This document shows positions 1 to 7,473 of a stretch of 64,000 nucleotides of DNA, in pieces. This DNA comes from SSSZ01 sp036732025 (GTDB lineage: Bacteria; Pseudomonadota; Gammaproteobacteria; Burkholderiales; Rhodocyclaceae). Each line of letters starts with the position of its first letter. The stretch's first letter is position 1. The position numbers were made by a program, and so were the translations under genes. The notes beneath the pieces are model-generated. The model did not search any database. It had not been told where the DNA came from and saw only the letters and a program-made list of their open reading frames with translations. The DNA lies in the NCBI GenBank assembly GCA_036732025.1, contig DAINDE010000001.1, positions 124,001 through 188,000 of the forward strand, in the 5' to 3' direction.

Positions 1-317
1 TCATTTCCAGCCACCGTTTGAACGAGGTCTCGACCCTGGTCAATCGCGTGGTGGAGCTGGACCTGGGCAAGGTGGTGCTGGACGACAAGGTGGCCGACGA
101 CGTTTCCCTGGCCGGCTCGCTGGCCTGCCGCATCGTCGTCAAGCGGCCCGAGGCGGCCTTCGCCAAGGCCCTGGGGGCCTGGAGCTTCACCGGCTCGGCC
201 GATGGCCTGGTGTGGGAAGGCAGCGTCTCCGGCCCCGACCGCCTGCGCTTCCACGGCATGGTGGCCCGCTACATTGCGCTGATCAGCGACATTTCGCTGA
301 ACGAAGCGGCCGACTGA
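1..317 (+). CDS. nosF: NosF, ABC transporter ATPase (3' end only)
   Basis: This reading frame is already open at the left edge (first full codon at base 3), so it is the C-terminal end of a larger protein. It starts with ISSHRLNEVSTLVNRVV, which matches the H-loop (switch histidine) region of ABC ATPases, followed by the usual 'line describing the signal to ignore' segment ELDLGKVVLDDKV. An isolated 99-residue protein starting at the TTG at 18 is unlikely. nosL and nosY follow directly, so the best reading is NosF, the ATPase that with the NosY permease supports copper/sulfur delivery for nitrous oxide reductase maturation. The P-loop and Walker B lie outside the window, so the identity rests on the H-loop and the neighbours. 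Confidence 0.72.
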   Translation, partial: ISSHRLNEVSTLVNRVVELDLGKVVLDDKVADDVSLAGSLACRIVVKRPEAAFAKALGAWSFTGSADGLVWEGSVSGPDRLRFHGMVARYIALISDISLNEAAD

Positions 318-330
318 GCGTCCATCCGCC

Positions 331-819
331 ATGTGCCAGACCCACCGCCGCCGCTTCCTGAGCCGCCTCGCCGCCGGCGGCTTCGCCCTGACGCCCCTTG
401 CCGCCACCCTTTCCGCCTGCGGCAAGGCCGGCTGGCCGGAGGGCATGGCCGAAATCAAGTGGGACCGCGACACCTGCGCCCGCTGCAGCATGGTCATCTC
501 CGACCGCCGCTTCGCGGCCGAGGTGCGCGGCGGGCCCAAGGACACCGCCTTCAAGTTCGACGATCCGGGCTGCCTGGCCTTCTGGCTGCGGGACAAGGCC
601 GCCGAGCACCCCTGGCTGGCCGACCCGGGCACCCGCATCTGGGTCGCCGACTATGCCAGCAAGCCGGACAACATCGCCTGGCTGGATGGCCGCAAGGCCC
701 ATTACTCCGGCGGCAAGCACTCGCCCATGGGCTACGGCTACGCCGCTTACGCCCAGCCCCAGCCGGGCAGCCTCGATTTCGCCGGCATGCGCGAGCATGT
801 CGTCCTGAAGGGCAAGTAA
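331..819 (+). CDS. nosL: NosL, copper chaperone for nitrous oxide reductase
   Basis: 162 residues. An arginine-rich N-terminus (RRRFLSRLAAGG) is followed by a hydrophobic stretch ending in LSAC, which fits a lipoprotein signal with Cys about residue 30. The core has the NosL copper-site pattern DTCARCSMVISDRRFAAE, with Cys-x-x-Cys-x-Met, then FDDPGCLAFWL and a C-terminal GYGYAAYA segment. NosL proteins are outer-membrane or periplasmic Cu(I) donors for assembly of the copper centres of NosZ. The gene starts 13 bp after nosF, and its TAA is directly followed by the nosY ATG. Here nosL sits between nosF and nosY rather than after nosY as in the classic nosDFYL order. Confidence 0.88.
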   Translation: MCQTHRRRFLSRLAAGGFALTPLAATLSACGKAGWPEGMAEIKWDRDTCARCSMVISDRRFAAEVRGGPKDTAFKFDDPGCLAFWLRDKAAEHPWLADPGTRIWVADYASKPDNIAWLDGRKAHYSGGKHSPMGYGYAAYAQPQPGSLDFAGMREHVVLKGK

Positions 820-1647
820 ATGAAGCAACTGTGGCTGACCGCCAAGCTCGACATCGTGGAGTCGCTCCGCGCCCGCTGGTTCCAGATCTACACCCTGGTC
901 TTCGGCGGCATCGTGGCCCTGCTCTTCCTCTTCGGCCTCACCGAATCCCGGGTGCTGGGCTTCATCGGCCTCTCCCGCCTGCTGGTCACCTACATCCAGC
1001 TGACCATGGCCATCCTGCCCATCTTCGTCCTCATCACCACCGTGCGCTCGGTGGCGGGCGACCGGGAGGCCGGCGTCTTCGAATACCTGCTGTCCCTGCC
1101 CGTCTCCCTCGCCGCCTGGTTCTGGGGCAAGATCCTCGGCCGCTACATCGTCGTCTTCGCCCCGGTCTTCCTGGCCATGCTGGCCGCCGTCGTCTGGGCG
1201 ACCATCCGCGACATCGAGGTGCCGTGGACCATGTTCGGCTACTACACCGCCCTGCTGGCGGTCATGGCCATGTGTTTCCTGGGTATCGGCATGCTCATCT
1301 CGGCCCTGGCCCGCAGCACCGACATGGCCCAGGGCGCCGCCTTCCTGGTCTGGCTGACCCTGCTACTCTTCCTCGACCTCATCCTGCTCGGGGTCATGAT
1401 CCAGGGCAAAGTGGCGCCGGAGGTGGCGGTCACCCTGGCCCTGGCGAACCCGCTGCAGGTCTTCCGCACCGCCGCCCTGGCCCTCTTCGACCCCCAGCTC
1501 ATCGTGCTGGGGCCGTCCGCCTACGTCATCCTCGATCTCTTCGGCGTCGCCGGCTACAAGGTCTTCGCCCTCGCCTACCCGGCCCTGCTCGGCCTGGGCT
1601 GTGCCACCCTAGGCTATTTCCTCTTCCGTCGCGGGGACCTGCCCTGA
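820..1647 (+). CDS. nosY: NosY, ABC transporter permease
   Basis: 275 residues, with about six hydrophobic membrane segments, for example ARWFQIYTLVFGGIVALLFL near the start and LTLLLFLDLILLGVMI in the middle. The conserved region SVAGDREAGVFEYLLSLPVS is typical of the ABC-2 permease NosY. It is expected to form the inner-membrane channel partner of NosF and to pass a still debated sulfur-containing or copper-related compound to the periplasm for NosZ maturation. The start codon touches the nosL stop, and the TGA overlaps the next ATG (TGATG at 1645-1649), so nosF-nosL-nosY-tlpA are one transcription unit. Confidence 0.9.
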   Translation: MKQLWLTAKLDIVESLRARWFQIYTLVFGGIVALLFLFGLTESRVLGFIGLSRLLVTYIQLTMAILPIFVLITTVRSVAGDREAGVFEYLLSLPVSLAAWFWGKILGRYIVVFAPVFLAMLAAVVWATIRDIEVPWTMFGYYTALLAVMAMCFLGIGMLISALARSTDMAQGAAFLVWLTLLLFLDLILLGVMIQGKVAPEVAVTLALANPLQVFRTAALALFDPQLIVLGPSAYVILDLFGVAGYKVFALAYPALLGLGCATLGYFLFRRGDLP

Positions 1648-2141
1648 TGAGGAAGTGCCTCGCCGTCCTGGCCCTGGCGACAGCGGCCGGCCTCGCCGCC
1701 GCCGAAGAATTGCCCGCTTCCACCCCCCTCTTCGCGGCCGCGCTCTCGGACACGGCCGACCGGCCCGTTGCCTTCGAGCGTTACCGCGGCAAGCCGCTCA
1801 TCGTCAATTTCTGGGCCCGCTGGTGCGCCCCCTGCCGCCAGGAGATTCCCGAACTCGTCGCCGTCCGCAACGCCCACAAGGGCAAGCTGGAAGTGATCGG
1901 CATCGGCATCGAGGACAAGCCGGAGGCGGTGCAGGAATTCGCCAGGGCCTACGACATGGATTACCCGGTGCTGCTGGCCAAGGACAAGGGCATCCCGCTC
2001 ATGCAGGCCCTGGGCAACGCCGCCGCCGGCCTGCCCTTCACCGTACTCATCGACCACAACGGCAAGATGGTGGGCAAGAAGCTGGGCGTCATGAAGAAGG
2101 CCGACCTGGAGGCCGCCGCGGACCTGCTGCTCAAGAAGTAA
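1647..2141 (+). CDS. TlpA-like thiol-disulfide oxidoreductase of the nos operon
   Basis: 164 residues with an N-terminal Sec signal (MRKCLAVLALATAAGLAAAEE). It is followed by a thioredoxin fold whose active site is WCAPC (in NFWARWCAPCRQEIPEL), and by a cis-proline region GLPFTVLIDHNG. It is a periplasmic TlpA/ResA-type reductase. In this position it probably keeps the cysteines of NosL or other nos copper proteins reduced for metal transfer; this role is inferred from the operon. A much longer open frame covers the area, but the start at 1647 is preferred because it overlaps the nosY stop and gives a clean signal peptide. It ends 6 bp before the convergent GGDEF-EAL gene, with no terminator visible between them. 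Confidence 0.85.
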   Translation: MRKCLAVLALATAAGLAAAEELPASTPLFAAALSDTADRPVAFERYRGKPLIVNFWARWCAPCRQEIPELVAVRNAHKGKLEVIGIGIEDKPEAVQEFARAYDMDYPVLLAKDKGIPLMQALGNAAAGLPFTVLIDHNGKMVGKKLGVMKKADLEAAADLLLKK

Positions 2142-2147
2142 CAGGCC

Positions 2148-5100
2148 TCAGGACGCGCAGGCTTCTTCGGCCTGGGGCAGCAGGGCGAATATTTCCGCCG
2201 GCGGCAGGGGGCGGCTGAAGAAATAGCCCTGTGCCAGCCGGCATCCCTGGGTTACCAGGAAATCCCGCTGGGCGGCGGTTTCCACCCCTTCCGCCAGTAC
2301 TTCCAGGCCCAGGCTGCGGGCCATGGCGATGATGGTGCCGGCGATTTCCTGGTCGGCCTTGCTGCCGGGGATGTCCCCCACGAAGCTGCGGTCCACCTTG
2401 AGCTTGTCTACCCGGAAATGCTTGAGGTAGGCAAGGGACGAGTAGCCGGTGCCGAAATCGTCTATAGCCAGCCGCACGCCGATCTTCTTGAGGGCGGCCA
2501 GATGCTCCCGGGCCTCCTCCCCCAGTTCGAGGATAGCGTTTTCGGTGATTTCCAGTTCCAGCACCCCGGGGGGCAGGTCGTTGGCGGCCAGGACCGCCGC
2601 CACCTCCTCCGCCAGGGAAGGCAGGCGCAACTGCCGGGGCGAAACGTTGACCGCCAGGGTATCGATGCGCAACCCGGCGCGCCGCCAGGCGCTGACCTGG
2701 GCACAGGCCCGCCGCAACACCCAGCCGCCAAGAGGGACGATGAGGCCCGTCTCCTCGGCGTGGGGGATGAAGGCATCCGGCGACACCGGCGCTTCTCCCG
2801 GCGGCTGCCAGCGGATCAGGGCCTCGACCCCGGCCACCGTGCCGGCAACCATGTCCATCAGGGGCTGGTAGTGGAGAACAAATTCGTCGTAGACCAGGGC
2901 CCGCTGCAGGGCGGCCTCCAGGGCCAGGTGCTGGCTCGCCTGCTGACCCAGGGAGGCCGTGTAGAAGCGGAAGACGCCCCGGCCGGCCGCCTTGGCCTGG
3001 TAGAGGGCGGTATCGGCGAACTGTACCAGTTGGGTGGCGTCGCGGCTGTCGGCGGGGAAAATGCTGATGCCGATGCTGCCACCGAGGTAGACGGTATGGC
3101 CGCAGGTCAGCTCGAAGGCGCGCCGCAACTGGTCGATGAGGTTTTCCGCCACCGTCGCCGCATCCTGGGCCGAGGAGAGGTCCTCCAGCAGGGCCACGAA
3201 CTCGTCCCCGCCCAGCCGGGCCAGGGTGTCGGCCTCCCGCAGTCGGCTGCGCAGGCGGCGGGCAACGAGGCACAGAACTTCATCCCCCACGGGGTGCCCG
3301 AGGCTGTCGTTGACGTGCTTGAAGCGATCCAGGTCGATGAAGAGCACGGCCCCCTGCCGGCCACCCCGCTCCGCCCGGGCGATGGCGTTCTCGATACGGG
3401 AAAGCAGCATCAACCGGTTGGGCAGGCCGGTGAGGGCATCGTGGTGGGCGAGGAACTCCATCTCCGCCTCGGATTCCTTGATGCGCGAAATGTCGCTGAA
3501 GACCCCCACGTAGCTGGTGCGTTCACCCCGGTCGTTGAAAACGGTATTGATGGTGAGCCATTCGGGATACACCTCACCGCTCTTGCGGCGGTTCCACACC
3601 TCCCCCTGCCAGGAGCCGGTTTCCACGATGGAGCGCCACATGGCGGCATAGAATTTTTCGTCGTGATGGCTGGACTTGAGGATGCGGTTGCTGCGCCCGA
3701 TCACCTCCGCCTCGCCGTAGCCGGTGATCTCCGTATAGGCCGGATTGACGGCCAGGACGGTGCCCTGCAGGTCGGTCAGGACGATACCTTCCCGGGTGCT
3801 CCTGAAGATGGCGGCGGCCAGCCGCTGGCTTTCTTCCGCCCGCTTGCGGGCGGTGATGTCCCGGGTGACGCCCAGTATTCCCGTACACTCGCCCTCGCCG
3901 CCCCGCAGGGGGGCCATGTGGGTTTCCAGCCAGCGCTGGGTACCGCGAAGGCCCGTGATCTCGAACTCCATGATCCCGGTCTCGCCGACCAGCACCTTGC
4001 CGCAGAGTTCCAGGAATGGTTGGCGGTATTCCGGCTTGAGGATATCGACGGCCCGCGCCCCAATCACCCGTTCCAGGGATTCGGCCTCGATCATGTCCAG
4101 TCCCGCCCGGTTCATCTGGGTAATGGAGCCGTCCGGCGCCAGCACCTTGACGCATTCCGGCTCCGCCTCGATGATGGTCTGCAGCCGCGACTCGCTCTCC
4201 CGCAGGCGCAGCGCCGCTTCTTCGAGGGCCTCCTTCTGCCGCTTCCTTTCGCTGATGTCGCGGGCGGCGCAATAGGCCAGCTTGCGGCTGTCCATGCGGA
4301 AGAAGGTGACGGTGATCTCGACGTCGTGGACTTGGCCGTCCTTGCGGCGGTGGCGGGTTTCGAAGATGAGCTTGCGCTCCTCGGCGAAGTTGCGGGGGAG
4401 GATTTCCTTCAGCAGGGTCTGCGCATCCCACTGGGCGTCCCAGTCGGTCACGTTGAGGGCCAGGATCTCCTCGAGCGTGTAACCCAGCATGTCGGCGAAT
4501 TGCCGGTTGGCCTCGACCACGTTGCCACCCTCGTCGAGGATGGTGATGCCGTCGCTGGCGCTTTCCAGGAAGAGCCGATTGCGACCCTGGGCGACGAGCG
4601 CTTCCCGCACGGAACGGAGGAGGAGGAAGGCGAGCCCCGCCGAACAGGCCGCGAAAACCGCCAGCATCAGGGCCGCGCGCTGGAGTTCCACATACCAGTT
4701 GCCCAGGTAGTCGGCCGACGCCACCCCCGCCGACACCACCAGCGGGGCAACCTCCAGCCGCCGCAGGGTGGTCACCCGCTCCAGGCCGTCCAGGGGAACG
4801 ATGGAGCGATAAGTGGTTTCCGGTGCCGCCATGGCGAGGGCCTGGCGCATCTCGGCGGACACTGCCCGGCTGCCGGGCGCCTCGCCCGCCGCCGCGGCCA
4901 ACTGGGTATGCCTCGCCACCAGGCCGAGGTCCGCCGTGCGCAGGCCGATGATCCCCCGCGACCCGGGATCGAAGGCGGCGAAGCTGGCGCGGAACTGCGC
5001 CAGCGGGACCGACGCCAGGACGATCCCGCCGAAGCCGCCGTCGGGGCCGACGTAGCGGCGGGCGAAGACCATCACCCACTGGCGGCTGACGCGCCCCATC

Positions 5101-5549
5101 ACCGGCTCCGACATCTGCAGGCCGCCGCCGGCCTGGATTTTCAGCGCCCGGAAGTAGGAACGGTCGGCCAGGCTCACCGGCTCCCGCTCCGCGTACTTGC
5201 CGGCGATCACCCGCCCCTCTGCATCGGTGACCCGGATGCCCTCCACCTCCGCCAACCGGCCCTCGTGGCGGGCCAGGAGGCGCCCCACGGCAGCGCCATC
5301 GAGGCGGCCTGCGGCCAACTGCCTTTCCAGTTCGTCGGCCACCGCCGCCAGGCCGAGGTCGATGCGCCGCACGCTGTCGGTGACGCTCTGGTCGATGGCC
5401 AGGGCGAGGGTGCGGGACCGCGCCTCCGCCCGCTGCTCGTACTGGCCACGGCTCTGGATCAGGAAAAAGACGGCCAGGGCAACGAGCACGATGTTGGCCA
5501 GGACGCAGCCGGCAACGATGAGTAGACGATGGTGACGGTGAAACGACAT
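2148..5549 (-). CDS. CACHE-PAS-PAS-PAS-GGDEF-EAL membrane signalling protein
   Basis: About 1133 residues from the ATG at 5549 (an upstream in-frame start at 5621 is possible but would precede the membrane anchor with a non-hydrophobic leader). Order: TM helix (LLIVAGCVLANIVLVALAVF), periplasmic double-CACHE-like sensor (about 35-275, with DRSYFRALK), second TM helix (LMLAVFAACSAGLAFLLL), three PAS domains (about 305-675), GGDEF (intact GGDEF near 780) and EAL (GVEALIRW near 907, with later DDFGTGYSSLAYL). Both catalytic signatures are intact, so it may make and break cyclic di-GMP in response to an extracellular ligand. Sequence alone does not show which activity dominates. It is transcribed towards the nos operon and stands alone. 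Confidence 0.9.
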   Translation of the reverse strand: MSFHRHHRLLIVAGCVLANIVLVALAVFFLIQSRGQYEQRAEARSRTLALAIDQSVTDSVRRIDLGLAAVADELERQLAAGRLDGAAVGRLLARHEGRLAEVEGIRVTDAEGRVIAGKYAEREPVSLADRSYFRALKIQAGGGLQMSEPVMGRVSRQWVMVFARRYVGPDGGFGGIVLASVPLAQFRASFAAFDPGSRGIIGLRTADLGLVARHTQLAAAAGEAPGSRAVSAEMRQALAMAAPETTYRSIVPLDGLERVTTLRRLEVAPLVVSAGVASADYLGNWYVELQRAALMLAVFAACSAGLAFLLLRSVREALVAQGRNRLFLESASDGITILDEGGNVVEANRQFADMLGYTLEEILALNVTDWDAQWDAQTLLKEILPRNFAEERKLIFETRHRRKDGQVHDVEITVTFFRMDSRKLAYCAARDISERKRQKEALEEAALRLRESESRLQTIIEAEPECVKVLAPDGSITQMNRAGLDMIEAESLERVIGARAVDILKPEYRQPFLELCGKVLVGETGIMEFEITGLRGTQRWLETHMAPLRGGEGECTGILGVTRDITARKRAEESQRLAAAIFRSTREGIVLTDLQGTVLAVNPAYTEITGYGEAEVIGRSNRILKSSHHDEKFYAAMWRSIVETGSWQGEVWNRRKSGEVYPEWLTINTVFNDRGERTSYVGVFSDISRIKESEAEMEFLAHHDALTGLPNRLMLLSRIENAIARAERGGRQGAVLFIDLDRFKHVNDSLGHPVGDEVLCLVARRLRSRLREADTLARLGGDEFVALLEDLSSAQDAATVAENLIDQLRRAFELTCGHTVYLGGSIGISIFPADSRDATQLVQFADTALYQAKAAGRGVFRFYTASLGQQASQHLALEAALQRALVYDEFVLHYQPLMDMVAGTVAGVEALIRWQPPGEAPVSPDAFIPHAEETGLIVPLGGWVLRRACAQVSAWRRAGLRIDTLAVNVSPRQLRLPSLAEEVAAVLAANDLPPGVLELEITENAILELGEEAREHLAALKKIGVRLAIDDFGTGYSSLAYLKHFRVDKLKVDRSFVGDIPGSKADQEIAGTIIAMARSLGLEVLAEGVETAAQRDFLVTQGCRLAQGYFFSRPLPPAEIFALLPQAEEACAS

Positions 5550-5680
5550 GGTAGCCGGCAAAAAACTATTACTTTTATCATACCCACATTCCGGCCGCCG
5601 GCTAAGCGGATTATTCAACACTCCCGCCGACAGCGCCCGATGGGGTATCCTGCCCTTCCCTTCCTTCCGCCCGCCAAGCC

Positions 5681-6355
5681 ATGCGCCACCCTGTCCTGCC
5701 CGCCGTCCTGCTGGCCGCCTGCTGTGCCGTCGCCGCCCCGGCCCTTGCCGGCGCCACCGTCGATCTCGCCGCCGAAGCCAGCCGCCCCGCCGCCAACGAC
5801 ACGGTGCGGGCCAGCCTCTACGCCGAAGGGAGCGGCCCTACCCCCGCCGACATCGCCCGCCGCGTCAATGGCGAGATCGCCGAGGCGCTGCGTATCGTCA
5901 AGGGCTACCCGACCGTCACCGGCAAGACCGGCGGTTCCCACACCTACCCCGTCTACGGCAAGGGCCGCGGCATCGAATCCTGGCGCATGCGCTCGGAAAT
6001 CCTCCTCGAATCCCGGGATACCGCTGCGGTATCCGACCTCGTCGGCAAGCTGCAGAACCGCCTGGCCCTTGCCGGCGTCGCCCTGGCCCCGGCCGAAGAA
6101 ACCCGCCGCAAGGCCGAAGACGACGCCACCCGGGACGCCATCGCCGCCTTCCATGGCCGCGCCAAGGTGGTCGCCGACGCCATCGGCAAGCCCTACCGCA
6201 TCAAGCACCTCACCATCGGTCAGAGCGGCCCGGTGATGCCCATGCTGCGGGGCAAGGCCATGGCCATGGCGGCAGAGGCCGCGCCCCTGCCGGTCGAAGC
6301 CGGCGAATCCTTGGTCACCGTGAACGTGAGCGGCCAGATCGAACTGGCCGACTGA
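5681..6355 (+). CDS. SIMPL (DUF541) domain periplasmic protein
   Basis: 224 residues with a Sec signal peptide (MRHPVLPAVLLAACCAVAAPALAG). The rest fits the SIMPL/DUF541 family (YggE-like): a strand-rich start with the ASRPAANDTVRASLYAEG pattern, a ...VTGKTGGSHTYPVYGKGRGIESW region, and a C-terminal SLVTVNVSGQIEL strand. The family is usually periplasmic or outer-membrane associated. Its biochemical function is not settled, with links to oxidative stress reported for YggE. Its TGA at 6353-6355 lies just 2 bp before the GTG of the downstream methyltransferase, so the two are probably cotranscribed. Confidence 0.75.
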   Translation: MRHPVLPAVLLAACCAVAAPALAGATVDLAAEASRPAANDTVRASLYAEGSGPTPADIARRVNGEIAEALRIVKGYPTVTGKTGGSHTYPVYGKGRGIESWRMRSEILLESRDTAAVSDLVGKLQNRLALAGVALAPAEETRRKAEDDATRDAIAAFHGRAKVVADAIGKPYRIKHLTIGQSGPVMPMLRGKAMAMAAEAAPLPVEAGESLVTVNVSGQIELAD

Positions 6356-6357
6356 CC

Positions 6358-7473
6358 GTGACCGCCCCTACCCTCGCCTGGGAAGAAGACGGCACCGCCC
6401 ACGCCGCCCGGTGGCGTTCCGAAGCCGGCAATCCGCCGCCCAAGCGCGTGCTGGTCGCCGACGACACCCTCAAGGCCGACGCTGCCTATGCCCTCGTTTC
6501 CCAAGGCACCGCCCTGCTCTGGCGCGGCGACTTCCACAACGCCCGCCAGCTCCTGCAGGCCCTCGGCCGCCGGGCGGAAAAGAAAGCCCGCCCCGCCGCC
6601 AGCCCCCGCGACGCCTTCAACCAGCACCGCATGGCCCAAGCCCAGCGGGCGCGCACCCTGGGCCTCCTGCTCATCCCCCTGGCGGCTGACTACACCGTGC
6701 CCCTGCGCCGGGCGCCGGACCTGCGCCAGGCCTGCGCGGAAGCCTACGGTCCGGGGGACGAGGCCAGCGTCGTTTCCCTGCGCGAGCTCCTGGGTATCAA
6801 CGGCGCCCACGAATGGCGCAAGAAAGGCGTCTTCATCCCCGCCCTGGGCGACCGCATCCACCCCTGGTACGGCGTCTTCTCGCCGGTCCGCGGCGAATAC
6901 CTGGATCTCGTGGGCGATGCTCCCCTGCCCCCCGGCGGCACGGCCTTCGACATCGGCACCGGCACCGGCGTCATCGCCGCCCTGCTGGCGCGGCGCGGCA
7001 TCGCCCAGGTCGTGGCTACCGACTGCGACCCGCGGGCGCTGGCCTGCGCCCGGGAAAACCTCGCCCGCCTCGGCCTCGCCGGGGCGGTGGAGGTGGTCGA
7101 GGCCGACCTCTTCCCACCGGGCCGGGCTTCCCTGGTGGTGTGCAATCCGCCCTGGCTGCCGGCGCGCCCCAGTTCGCCCATCGAAAACGCGGTCTACGAC
7201 CCGGACAGCCGCATGCTCAAGGGCTTCCTGGCCGGGCTGCCGGCCCACCTGGCCCCCGGCGGCGAAGGCTGGCTTATCATTTCCGACCTGGCGGAGCACC
7301 TCGGCCTGCGCAGCCGCGACGAACTCCTCGCCGCCATCGACGTCGCCGGCCTGAAAGTCCTCGGCCGCCTCGATACCCGGCCGCGCCACCCCAAGGCCGC
7401 GGACACGGACGATCCGCTGCATCAGGCCCGTTCCCGGGAAACCACCTCCCTCTGGCGGCTGGGCTTACGCTGA
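6358..7473 (+). CDS. SAM-dependent methyltransferase (RsmC/HemK-like, NPPW motif)
   Basis: 371 residues from GTG 6358, chosen because it follows the previous stop by 2 bp; the open frame extends further upstream only as a shadow. The C-terminal half is a class I methyltransferase: motif I FDIGTGTGVIAALLARRG, an acidic post-I residue in VVATDCDPRALACAREN, and the catalytic NPPW motif in LVVCNPPWLPARPSSP. NPPW/NPPY is typical of enzymes that methylate exocyclic nitrogens of adenine or guanine, or the amide of glutamine (RsmC, HemK/PrmC). The N-terminal 180 residues resemble no domain I can name. Substrate is unknown. Its last 9 bases overlap the 3' end of the convergent VanZ-ligase gene. Confidence 0.72.
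   Translation: MTAPTLAWEEDGTAHAARWRSEAGNPPPKRVLVADDTLKADAAYALVSQGTALLWRGDFHNARQLLQALGRRAEKKARPAASPRDAFNQHRMAQAQRARTLGLLLIPLAADYTVPLRRAPDLRQACAEAYGPGDEASVVSLRELLGINGAHEWRKKGVFIPALGDRIHPWYGVFSPVRGEYLDLVGDAPLPPGGTAFDIGTGTGVIAALLARRGIAQVVATDCDPRALACARENLARLGLAGAVEVVEADLFPPGRASLVVCNPPWLPARPSSPIENAVYDPDSRMLKGFLAGLPAHLAPGGEGWLIISDLAEHLGLRSRDELLAAIDVAGLKVLGRLDTRPRHPKAADTDDPLHQARSRETTSLWRLGLR

Noticed and set aside
333..2141. 602-residue open frame spanning nosL, nosY and the thioredoxin in another frame
   Set aside because: Only its last 164 residues, in frame with the ATG at 1647, encode a protein; the first part is Arg/Pro-rich shadow.
2418..5525. 1035-residue open frame on the plus strand opposite the GGDEF-EAL gene
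   Set aside because: It mirrors the codon pattern of the real gene in high-GC DNA, shows no domain, and has no ribosome-binding site; the minus-strand protein has clear CACHE, PAS, GGDEF and EAL motifs.
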